This document shows, in pieces, positions 6,206 through 12,381 of a stretch of DNA of 12,381 bases. This DNA comes from an uncultured Oscillospiraceae bacterium (GTDB taxonomy: Bacteria; Bacillota; Clostridia; Oscillospirales; Oscillospiraceae): the NCBI GenBank assembly GCA_900756495.1, contig CAAEKI010000231.1:1-12381 (forward strand). Reading direction: 5' to 3'. How positions within the stretch are numbered: position 1 is the stretch's first letter; each line of letters begins with the position of its first letter. A program made the position numbers and the translations under genes. Below the pieces are notes generated by a model. It had not been told where the DNA came from and did no database searches. It saw only the letters and a list, made by a program, of their open reading frames with translations.

Positions 6206-7312
6206 ATGCTGAAGGTTCTCTATCTGCTGAATTTTGCCGGGAAGGCCGGGACCGAGCGCTATGTGGAGACCCTGGTAAACTATCTGTCTGCAGACGGGCT
6301 GGTAACGCCCTATTTTGCCTACAACGAAGGCGGGCTCCTGGTGGAGCGGATGCAGGAGATGAACGTGCCCTGCCGCCGGATAGAAATGCGCCGCCGCTTT
6401 GACTACAGGGCCGCCAGGGAGCTGGCCGCCCTGTGTGCGGAGTGGGATATCGACGTGGTCCACTGCCACTACCTCCGGGAGCACTATACCGCCCTTCTGG
6501 CCAAGAAGTACAACCCAAAGATCCGGGTGGTGTATACCAATCACTTCGTCCTTGCAAACGACGCGGTGACCCGGTTCACCAACCGCCGGATGGACAAGGT
6601 CCAGGATCAGATGATCGCCGTGTGCAACAGGGGCAGGGAGCAGCTCATTGCCAACGGCTGGAGCGGAGCGCGCATCCAGGTGATTTTCAATGCGGTGGAC
6701 CCACAGGCCTGGGCCGGGGACCGCTCCGCATCCACCCTGCGGGCCGAGCTGGGGATTCCCGAAGACCGGTTTGTCATGCTCTGCGCCTCCCGCTTTGCCG
6801 GCGACAAGGGGCACAGATATCTCATCGACTCCGTCAAACGGCTGACCGGCCTGACGGACCGGCCCTTCACGCTGGTGCTGGCGGGGGACGGTCCCCTGCT
6901 GGAGCCCAGCAGGGAGCAGGTGAAAAACCTGGGGCTGGAGGACTGCGTGTCGTTTATCGGCTTCCGGAAGGACATCAAGAATCTCTATCACGGCGCGGAC
7001 CTGTATGTCAACGCCTCCCAGCACGAGGCCCTCTCCTTTTTGATCATTGAGGCCATGGCTGCGGGCCTCCCCGTGATTGCCACGGACATGGGAGGGAATT
7101 CGGACATTGTCAACGACGAGGCCGGCTGCGGGGCCCTGGTGGTCTACGACGACCCCGACTCCATGGCGTCCGCCATGAAGCGCTTTCTGGAGGATCCGGC
7201 CTATCTGGAGCAGTGCCGCGCCAACGCCAGGCGCACCATTGAGGAAAAATTTGAGGTCCACAAGATGGCCCGCGCCACCTTTGGCGTCTATGAAAAGGCA
7301 ATGAACCGCTGA
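6206..7312 (+). CDS. Glycosyltransferase family 4 protein
   Basis: The 368-residue protein has the GT-B layout of GT4 enzymes: an N-terminal acceptor domain beginning KVLYLLNFAGKAGTER, with DVVHCHY and VYTNH strands, and a C-terminal nucleotide-sugar domain with LCASRFAGDKGH, LAGDGPLLEPS and the E-x7-E motif (E274 in HEALSFLIIEAMA and E282), followed by GLPVIATDMGGNSDIV. These enzymes transfer sugars from nucleotide donors with retention of configuration, usually on the cytoplasmic side of the membrane. Donor and acceptor cannot be read from the sequence. AAAGGGAG (6189-6196) lies 9 bases before the ATG. The following O-antigen ligase-like gene starts 18 bases after its stop, so the two probably act together in a cell-surface or exported polysaccharide. 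Confidence 0.93.
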   Translation: MLKVLYLLNFAGKAGTERYVETLVNYLSADGLVTPYFAYNEGGLLVERMQEMNVPCRRIEMRRRFDYRAARELAALCAEWDIDVVHCHYLREHYTALLAKKYNPKIRVVYTNHFVLANDAVTRFTNRRMDKVQDQMIAVCNRGREQLIANGWSGARIQVIFNAVDPQAWAGDRSASTLRAELGIPEDRFVMLCASRFAGDKGHRYLIDSVKRLTGLTDRPFTLVLAGDGPLLEPSREQVKNLGLEDCVSFIGFRKDIKNLYHGADLYVNASQHEALSFLIIEAMAAGLPVIATDMGGNSDIVNDEAGCGALVVYDDPDSMASAMKRFLEDPAYLEQCRANARRTIEEKFEVHKMARATFGVYEKAMNR

Positions 7313-7330
7313 GGAGGAGTAACCAAGCTT

Positions 7331-8875
7331 ATGACAATTGCGCAAAACAGCGCGGCAGTGCGCCTGCTGGCCGCAGTCTGGACGTTCCTGCGGGACGCGG
7401 GCCGCCAGGGGGTGCTGGGCCGTTTTTTCCACCGCCTGGGACAGGGGTTCTCCTGCGCCGTGAGGGGCAGCGGGCTGTGCCGCTTTCTCTGGCGTGAGGG
7501 GACCATTCCCAGAAGCTGGCCGGACAGTGTGGCCTGCCGGCTCTTTACAGCTGTGATCAATATTCCCTGCGCCCTTCTCCAGTGGATTTACAGGCTGGGC
7601 CGGCGCTTTTGGGACGGCAGCCTCTTCTGCCGCCTGGTCGCCGCCGTGGGCGGAGCGTCCTTTTTCTTCCTGGGCCTGCTTATGCTGGCCATGCTGGTCG
7701 CCCCACACGCGATGTGGGACAACCTGTACGCCCTGTTCGGGGCCTTGGCGGTGACCGTCCTCTTCCTGCTGGGCGCGGCCTCCCGGCCGAAGCACCGCCT
7801 GGAGCTGGACCGGCTGGGGCCCTATATGACCCTCTATATGGGCTTTATCTGCTACGGCATGGCGGCGTCTCTGGCGGAGACCATGTCCCTGCGCTTTTTT
7901 GCCTTCCACATAACGGCCTTCCTCATTGTCCTGGTGACGGTGAGCGCGGTGCGCAAATATGAGCAGCTCCAGCTCGTGGTGGCAATGGCCGTTTTCGGAG
8001 TGGCGCTGGCCGCCCTCTACGGCTGCTACCAGGGCTATATCGGGGTGGAGGTGGTGGCCTCCCAGCAGGACCTGACAGTCAACGCCGGAATGCCCGGACG
8101 GGTCTACTCCTTCTTTGACAATCCCAACAACTTTGCCGAAATCCTGGTTATGCTGATCCCACTGGACTTGGCCCTGATAGCCACATCCAAAAGCTGGCGG
8201 GGCAAACTGTGGGCCTTCATCGCCCTGCTGCCCTGCGTGGCAGCCATCGGGCTGACCTATTCCCGATCCGGCTGGATCGGTTTGGCACTGGCGGTGATTA
8301 TCTTCCTGGGATTCCAGAACTGGCGCTTCATTCCTCTGATCATTGTGCTGGGCCTGCTGGCCCTGCCCATCCTGCCCGAGACCATCTATAACCGCATTCT
8401 CACCATTGGCAACACCCAGGACAGTTCCACCCGTTACCGCTTTGCCATCTATGAAGCTGCAGCCAACCTGATGAAGGACTACTGGTACAGGGGCGTGGGC
8501 CTGGGGCATGAGGTGATGCAGGAGGTCTTCAAGCAGAACTACCCCACCATGTTCGACGGAAATTATCCCATCCACACCCACAACAACTACCTCCAGATGT
8601 GGACAGAGACCGGCATCCTGGGCCTGATCTCCTATCTGGCCCTTCTGCTCTCCCAGCTCAAAAACGGCGTCAAGGCGTTCCGCCAGAGCACCGACAGGAG
8701 GGTCAGGACCATGCTCTCCGCCGCCCTGGCGGGATTCTGCGGGATTCTGGTTATCGGCGTGGCCGAGTATACCTGGTTTTATCCGCGCAATATGTTCATC
8801 TATTTCTTCCTCTTCGGCGTGATCGGAGCCTGTATCAAGCTGGCGAAGACGGAGCGGCAGGGCTCTGCGGCCTGA
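7331..8875 (+). CDS. O-antigen ligase/polymerase-like (Wzy/WaaL family) membrane protein
   Basis: The 514-residue protein has about ten or more hydrophobic segments starting near residue 100. The first about 95 residues form a polar, arginine-rich, possibly amphipathic cytoplasmic extension. Family marks are YSRSGWIGLALA (310-321), SSTRYRFAIYEAA at about 365 and HTHNNYLQMWTETGILGL from residue 415. The last two resemble the periplasmic/extracellular loop of O-antigen ligases and polymerases, where Arg and His are needed. Such proteins move lipid-linked glycans onto an acceptor or polymerise repeat units outside the membrane. AGGAGGAG (7312-7319) overlaps the stop of the preceding gene and lies 11 bases before the ATG, so the pair is an operon. 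Whether it acts as ligase or polymerase cannot be told here. Confidence 0.88.
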   Translation: MTIAQNSAAVRLLAAVWTFLRDAGRQGVLGRFFHRLGQGFSCAVRGSGLCRFLWREGTIPRSWPDSVACRLFTAVINIPCALLQWIYRLGRRFWDGSLFCRLVAAVGGASFFFLGLLMLAMLVAPHAMWDNLYALFGALAVTVLFLLGAASRPKHRLELDRLGPYMTLYMGFICYGMAASLAETMSLRFFAFHITAFLIVLVTVSAVRKYEQLQLVVAMAVFGVALAALYGCYQGYIGVEVVASQQDLTVNAGMPGRVYSFFDNPNNFAEILVMLIPLDLALIATSKSWRGKLWAFIALLPCVAAIGLTYSRSGWIGLALAVIIFLGFQNWRFIPLIIVLGLLALPILPETIYNRILTIGNTQDSSTRYRFAIYEAAANLMKDYWYRGVGLGHEVMQEVFKQNYPTMFDGNYPIHTHNNYLQMWTETGILGLISYLALLLSQLKNGVKAFRQSTDRRVRTMLSAALAGFCGILVIGVAEYTWFYPRNMFIYFFLFGVIGACIKLAKTERQGSAA

Positions 8876-8942
8876 GGTTGGAAAGCGCCTGATGCGCACG
8901 CGCTCCCGGTGCTCCGTGGGAGCATGGCGGGGCTATACAGTC

Positions 8943-8986
8943 ACACAGGAACAGGCGGCCCACTGGGCCGCCTGTTCCTGTGTTTT
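8943..8986 (+). terminator. Intrinsic terminator after the polysaccharide gene pair
   Basis: A 20-bp perfect stem (8943-8962 with 8964-8983) has a single nominal centre base, so the tip must open to form a loop. TTTT (8983-8986) follows. The T run favours plus-strand transcripts. It lies between convergent genes and could also slow minus-strand transcripts from the gene ending at 9022, although no T run is present in that direction. Confidence 0.85.
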
Positions 8987-9021
8987 GCGTATTCATTTGT
9001 CTGCTGCGAGGTTTGAGCGCG

Positions 9022-11343
9022 CTACACCGCCTGGGCCAATTCCATCAGCATCTGGGCCAGCCCGGCCCGGGTGAGGTCTCCGGTTGAGGCGGCGGAGGGG
9101 GTATAATCAATACCGTTTGCCCCGGCGTATCGGGTGATCATCAGTTCCATATGCTCGACGGTTACATTGCTGTCGGGGAGGAAGTGTCCCTGGCCATCCC
9201 CCTGGACAATACCGTTTTCTACGGCCCAGCCCACATAGCCGCTGTACCAGGAATTTGCAGTTACATCGGAGAATGCGTTGCTCTCCTGGGCGTCAGCCCC
9301 GGCCAGCCGGGCCAGGACGGTGATGGCCTGGGCGCGGGTCACTGTGCCGTCGGGAGAGAACATGCCGCCGCCGGTGCCCTCCATAAGCCCGCTGTCGTAG
9401 ACGAACTGAATCGCCTCATAGCTGCCGCTGTTTTGCCGCACGTCGGAGAAGGGGAGGATTCCAATGGTGAACTGCCACTGGCCGACACCGGCATAGGACT
9501 CGTTGGCGCTCACCACGGCCACGGTGAGCTGATACGTGCCGTCTGCAGTGGGCAGGAGAGCGGCTACAGCGTCCAGGCCTTCGGAGAGAAGGCAGGTTTC
9601 GGCATAGTCCTCACTGGGGACGTCGGTGACGGTAACCTGCACGTCGCTGGCGGAGAGGTCGGAGACATTGGAAGTGATGCCAGTGAGGGTCACAGCCGTG
9701 CCGGAGGTCACACTGGATATCCCTTTGCCGCCGTTGACGGTGAAGGTGACCCGGGTCTTACCCGAACCGTCGGGTGAGTCGGAGACGCCAGAGAAAGCGT
9801 GAATAGCGCTGGTGATGGTGAATGCGGTGGAGCCCTCGGTATTGGCCCCGGATCCTCCGCCCATACCGCCGGGCATTCCATCCTGGCCGCCCTCAAAGCC
9901 CTCGGGAGGTTCCCTGCCGTCCATGTCGGGAGCGGTTCCCTCAGGCGGTTCGCCGTCCGGGCCGGACGCACTGCCTTCGGGCGGCCGCTCAGGGCGCTCC
10001 CCCATCTGGGAGGGATCGGCCCCTTCAGGCGGCTCCATGCCCTCAGGACGTTGACCACCGCCGAAGCCGCCGGGACCGCCCATCATACCCGACCGGTTTC
10101 CGGTATACTGCTGCTGGACGCCGTCCACATAGACGGCATAGTCCACATTCTCCTCCAGACCGGCGCTGGTAAAGGTCAAAGACTGGCAGGCCTTCAAAGT
10201 TGTGGCGCTCATGATCTCCGTTCCATCCGGGTCCGCAATGGAAATGACACTTCCGGCGGGGAGAGTGGAGGCAAAGGAGAGCTCCATATAGGGCTGTGCG
10301 GAGGCGCTGTCGACGGCATCGTTGCGGGTCCCAAAGGCGTACAGGGTGCCGCCGTTGAGCGTGATAGCCCCGTCTGCGTCGATACCGCCGTCGGGGGAGC
10401 TCTCGTTGGACATGGTCCAAATCTCGCCGCCGTTGATGGTCAGATAGCCGTTGGAGTCAATGCCGTCCCCCTCAGCGCCCAGACCTGCGTTGATAGTCAA
10501 CCTGCCGCCGTTGACGGTGGTGACGGATACGTTGTCCTCATTGGTATTGATACCATCGTCTTGACTTTCAATGCTGATGGCGCCGCCGTTGATGGTCAGA
10601 TGGAGCTCGGAGTTCAGCCCCTCGTTGTCGCCTGTGATGTTGAGCACGCCGGAGTCGTCACCGTTGTCTCCGTTGATATTCATGGACATTCGGGAATAGA
10701 AAGCTCCGTCATATTTATGGAGCTTCTTTGTGGTGCCCTCTTTGTAGATGCGGGCCACATGGGACCCGGTGACGTTGTTTTCACTTCCGGCGGCGAGAAT
10801 CACATTAGCCCCGGCTGCGGAAGTGTCCACAGTCCCGGAAGCGGAATAGCTGTCGCTTTCGCCCTCGTCGTAGGCCACCCACGCCTCGTCGCACTCGTAT
10901 ACCCGATAGAAAAAGACTGCCGGGGCCACGGTGCAGGTAATGTCTACGCCGTCCAGAATCAGCGTGACTACAGCGTCCGGGTCGGTCTTCGCATCCTCGC
11001 CCAGATCTACAAAGATCTGGCCCTTGGAGAGGGAGCCGGTGAGGCGGTAGACGCCGGGCTCGGTTATGGCGACCACCGTATGGGCCGCCGCCTCAGAGGC
11101 GGAGTGCATTTCGCCGGCGGTCCCCTCTCCATAGGAGCTGTCAGTACCGTCTTCATAATAGATGATATCATTTCCAGTGTAGACTGCGCTGGAGGAATCA
11201 GTGGAGGCGGTCTTACCGTCCACTGTTATGCCGCTGTCTGACAGGGTAATCAGAACCTCGTCTGCACCGGCTGCGGCGGCGCAGGACCCGCAGGAGATCA
11301 GCATGGCTGCGGTCAGCGCGAAGGAGAGCAGTTTCATTCGCAT
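9022..11343 (-). CDS. Secreted beta-helix carbohydrate-binding-domain protein with SLH repeats (cell-wall attached)
   Basis: The 773-residue protein begins with a signal peptide. LISC at residues 15-18 fits a lipobox, though cleavage later at an Ala-rich site is also possible. Residues about 75-410 resemble the carbohydrate-binding family that includes Cthe_2159 (DUF4353): GVYRLTGSLSKGQIFVDL, VTLILDGVDIT, then repeated coils LTINGG, VNGGRLTI, DGIDSNGYLTINGG and AITLNGGTLYA, typical of a parallel beta-helix with Asp-rich calcium-binding turns. Residues 420-500 form a Gly/Pro/Glu-rich linker with four PPEG motifs. After a beta-rich domain come two SLH repeats (about 628-680 and 690-742, each with FSDV and a Val/Thr-Arg or His motif) and a shortened third ending TRAGLAQMLMELAQ. 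Binding of pectin-like polysaccharides is known for Cthe_2159 only. AAAGGA lies 9 bases before the ATG. Confidence 0.88.
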   Translation of the reverse strand: MRMKLLSFALTAAMLISCGSCAAAAGADEVLITLSDSGITVDGKTASTDSSSAVYTGNDIIYYEDGTDSSYGEGTAGEMHSASEAAAHTVVAITEPGVYRLTGSLSKGQIFVDLGEDAKTDPDAVVTLILDGVDITCTVAPAVFFYRVYECDEAWVAYDEGESDSYSASGTVDTSAAGANVILAAGSENNVTGSHVARIYKEGTTKKLHKYDGAFYSRMSMNINGDNGDDSGVLNITGDNEGLNSELHLTINGGAISIESQDDGINTNEDNVSVTTVNGGRLTINAGLGAEGDGIDSNGYLTINGGEIWTMSNESSPDGGIDADGAITLNGGTLYAFGTRNDAVDSASAQPYMELSFASTLPAGSVISIADPDGTEIMSATTLKACQSLTFTSAGLEENVDYAVYVDGVQQQYTGNRSGMMGGPGGFGGGQRPEGMEPPEGADPSQMGERPERPPEGSASGPDGEPPEGTAPDMDGREPPEGFEGGQDGMPGGMGGGSGANTEGSTAFTITSAIHAFSGVSDSPDGSGKTRVTFTVNGGKGISSVTSGTAVTLTGITSNVSDLSASDVQVTVTDVPSEDYAETCLLSEGLDAVAALLPTADGTYQLTVAVVSANESYAGVGQWQFTIGILPFSDVRQNSGSYEAIQFVYDSGLMEGTGGGMFSPDGTVTRAQAITVLARLAGADAQESNAFSDVTANSWYSGYVGWAVENGIVQGDGQGHFLPDSNVTVEHMELMITRYAGANGIDYTPSAASTGDLTRAGLAQMLMELAQAV

Positions 11344-11376
11344 GGGATCACGTCCTTTCGGTTTTGGTTCAGCGAC

Positions 11377-11385
11377 ATGATAGCA
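11377..11385 (-). promoter_or_regulatory. Possible extended -10 promoter of the SLH-protein gene
   Basis: Reading the minus strand, TGCTATCAT (11385 to 11377) matches an extended -10 element, TGnTATAAT, with one mismatch. The -35 region at the right distance, AGATTA, is poor, as is common for extended -10 promoters. Transcription would start about 25 bases before the ATG at 11343. AT-rich DNA continues upstream to about 11430. Confidence 0.45.
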
Positions 11386-11571
11386 TGGAAGGCTGAAAAT
11401 AATCTGAAAGAAGTATCAATATTTTGTGAACGAAGGATCACACCGGGGCGATTCAGAGGGCGGGTACGTTGACGGCAAGTCCACGGGGGATAGCAGCTTT
11501 CGCTTTGCCGCGGGGTGCGGCCACCTTGACAGAACGGAGTGTCGAAACCCCGGTCAAGCAGTTTTCCTCTG

Positions 11572-11617
11572 CCGGCCGGGAATGCAGCTCCGCAGGACGC
11601 ACGATACTCCCGGCCGG
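11572..11617. repeat. Inverted repeat with 10-bp arms
   Basis: CCGGCCGGGA (11572-11581) and TCCCGGCCGG (11608-11617) are perfect inverted copies around a 26-base loop that itself contains GCAG/CTCCGC-type pairing. A GCCGC/GCGGC hairpin lies nearby at 11507-11521. There is no T run next to it. Confidence 0.5.
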
Positions 11618-11733
11618 AGCGTATAGAAGTGCGCCCTTTCGTTCCTAAAGGGATTTTGCAACGACTCAATGAACTGGAAGTTCTCTATGAAAATCAACCC
11701 GCATTAAATACTGTCCATTTGGCAACTCAAACT

Positions 11734-11766
11734 GCGCCCGAATGATTTCAAAAATCATTCGGGCGC
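11734..11766. repeat. 15-bp perfect hairpin at the edge of the AT-richer island
   Basis: GCGCCCGAATGATTT (11734-11748) pairs perfectly with AAATCATTCGGGCGC (11752-11766) around CAA. Neither side has a long T run; the minus strand continues AGTTTGAG. It could be a weak terminator for minus-strand transcription coming from the NlpC/P60 gene, or the end of a mobile remnant. Confidence 0.5.
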
Positions 11767-11905
11767 CCCTGTCTGCATTCAGATAACGGCTTTTATCGGA
11801 GCTTGTGCTGGCAGCTGGCTCACTGGGGTGAACACGCTCTTTGCAGTATCCTCCGCACGAATGACGGCTTTTGGGGTTTCAAGTTGTCATTACTGCTTTA
11901 TGAGT

Positions 11906-11929
11906 CCCCGGTTTTTCGGCGGGGTTTTT
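11906..11929 (+). terminator. Terminator-like hairpin on the plus strand
   Basis: CCCCG (11906-11910) pairs with CGGGG (11920-11924), followed by five T (11925-11929). The stem is short and the loop has 9 bases. The orientation is odd, because no plus-strand gene is recognised in the preceding 3 kb apart from the one ending at 8875. It might end an unrecognised transcript. Confidence 0.45.
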
Positions 11930-11975
11930 CGAATATCTGCGTGGATAATGGGCCCTCATATGGCGGGGAGGCCAA

Positions 11976-12381
11976 TCAGGGCATGGTGTCCCCATAGAGC
12001 AGATAGTAGTCGGGATCGCCGAAGAGAGTAAAGCCGATGGCCTCGGCGTCGGGCGACAGGACCACGCCGCCCAGCGTACGGGAGCAGTGGAGAACCAGCA
12101 AAGTTCCATCGGCCTCACGGCCCGCGACGATTCCGACATGGGAAAGATCTGGGAAGAACGCCAGGTCTCCAGATCGAGCTTCTGAGGCCGTCACTGGACG
12201 GCACTTGGCCCACTGGTCCCGAACGCCGCTGCCAATGACATTCAGGGCGTCCGTATGTTCCGCTGCGTTAACGGCGGTCCAGGAAATATAGCCAGAGCAG
12301 TCCAGGCCAAAGGGGAGGATCGCTCCAGTGTCGCTGCCGCCCTCCGCAGTGACCACTGCCGGCGCCCCCCACCGGGAGTCC
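11976..12381 (-). CDS. NlpC/P60 family peptidoglycan hydrolase (partial, 5' end beyond window)
   Basis: The minus-strand frame stays open to the window edge and ends with TGA at 11978-11976, giving the last 134 or so residues. It shows the NlpC/P60 core: FGLDCSGYISW with the catalytic cysteine (codon 12299-12297), GDLAFFPDLSHVGIVAG with the catalytic histidine, and VLHCSRTLGGVV, whose histidine is probably the third residue of the site. Members cleave peptide bonds in peptidoglycan stems outside the cell. The stretch before the core, DSRWGAPAVVTAEGG, resembles the region in front of the NlpC/P60 core in larger clostridial proteins, so the true start is outside the window. An in-frame GTG at 12356 is not a credible start. 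No clear minus-strand terminator follows directly. Confidence 0.9.
   Translation of the reverse strand, partial: DSRWGAPAVVTAEGGSDTGAILPFGLDCSGYISWTAVNAAEHTDALNVIGSGVRDQWAKCRPVTASEARSGDLAFFPDLSHVGIVAGREADGTLLVLHCSRTLGGVVLSPDAEAIGFTLFGDPDYYLLYGDTMP

Larger units (their letters stand above)
11386..11975. other. About 590 bases without a recognisable gene, rich in inverted repeats
   Basis: No frame here combines a ribosome site, normal length and a known family. Contents are described separately: inverted repeat 11572-11617, an AT-richer island near 11640-11735, the hairpin 11734-11766 and a terminator-like hairpin 11906-11929. Short frames exist on both strands (for example plus 11539-11745) but look like remnants or chance. 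The composition shift suggests pieces of different origin. Confidence 0.4.

Noticed and set aside
6197..8899. A 900-codon open frame on the minus strand opposite the glycosyltransferase and O-antigen ligase genes
   Set aside because: It is the antisense shadow of two well-recognised genes with ribosome sites. Its translation is low in hydrophobic pattern, rich in His/Gln/Gly and matches no family I recognise.
9799..11241. A 480-codon plus-strand frame inside the SLH-protein gene
   Set aside because: The minus-strand frame has a signal peptide, beta-helix repeats and SLH repeats. The plus-strand translation is an alanine/glycine/histidine-rich shadow without a ribosome site.
11828..12031. Short plus-strand frames overlapping the end of the NlpC/P60 gene
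   Set aside because: They have no ribosome site and no recognisable family, and they run antisense into a gene with clear catalytic motifs.
1..12381. CRISPR arrays, rRNA, tRNA genes, integrases or transposases
   Set aside because: I looked for regularly spaced direct repeats, cloverleaf-like segments and recombinase motifs and saw none. The repeats present are isolated hairpins.

Overview
The window looks like a chromosome segment from a moderately GC-rich, Gram-positive anaerobe of the class Clostridia, most likely a gut Oscillospiraceae-type bacterium. I infer this from strong AGGAGG-type ribosome sites, the ThiW transporter type, the short clostridial/archaeal form of ThiC, a surface protein with S-layer homology repeats, and several REP-like hairpins between genes. 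The genus cannot be settled from sequence alone.

Positions 1-386 hold the 3' end of a plus-strand reading frame that carries three consecutive perfect 7-bp hairpins (possibly a dispersed repeat read in frame), a strong intrinsic terminator (221-256), and a non-coding stretch leading to a promoter (TTGCCA-N17-TATAAT, 387-415). Two complete TPP riboswitches in tandem follow (about 428-518 and 574-691), each with its own intrinsic terminator. They control a tightly packed thiamine operon on the plus strand: thiW (thiazole transporter S component), thiM (hydroxyethylthiazole kinase), thiE (thiamine-phosphate synthase), a HAD phosphatase, thiD (HMP/HMP-P kinase) and thiC (HMP-P synthase). The first four genes are nearly or actually overlapping. 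Together they make the pyrimidine moiety de novo (ThiC, ThiD), import and phosphorylate the thiazole moiety (ThiW, ThiM), and join the two (ThiE). No thiazole-synthesis genes (thiG, thiH, thiS, thiF) and no thiL are visible here, so the HAD phosphatase may act on thiamine phosphate or another pathway phosphate.

Behind thiC lies a roughly 164-bp element (5865-6028) that is one long imperfect palindrome with 5'-AGGGC(C/T)TGTTTGAA ends. Its first bases form part of the thiC stop codon. A separate 13-bp perfect hairpin (6149-6180) sits just upstream of a two-gene surface-polysaccharide unit: a GT4 glycosyltransferase (6206-7312) and an O-antigen ligase/polymerase-like membrane protein (7331-8875). 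That unit ends at a 20-bp perfect stem-loop terminator (8943-8986).

On the minus strand, 9022-11343 encodes a secreted or lipid-anchored beta-helix carbohydrate-binding-type protein with a Gly/Pro/Glu-rich linker and C-terminal SLH repeats. Positions 11386-11975 contain no gene I can recognise, only inverted repeats, an AT-richer island and a terminator-like hairpin. The window ends inside a minus-strand NlpC/P60 peptidoglycan hydrolase gene (11976 to beyond 12381).
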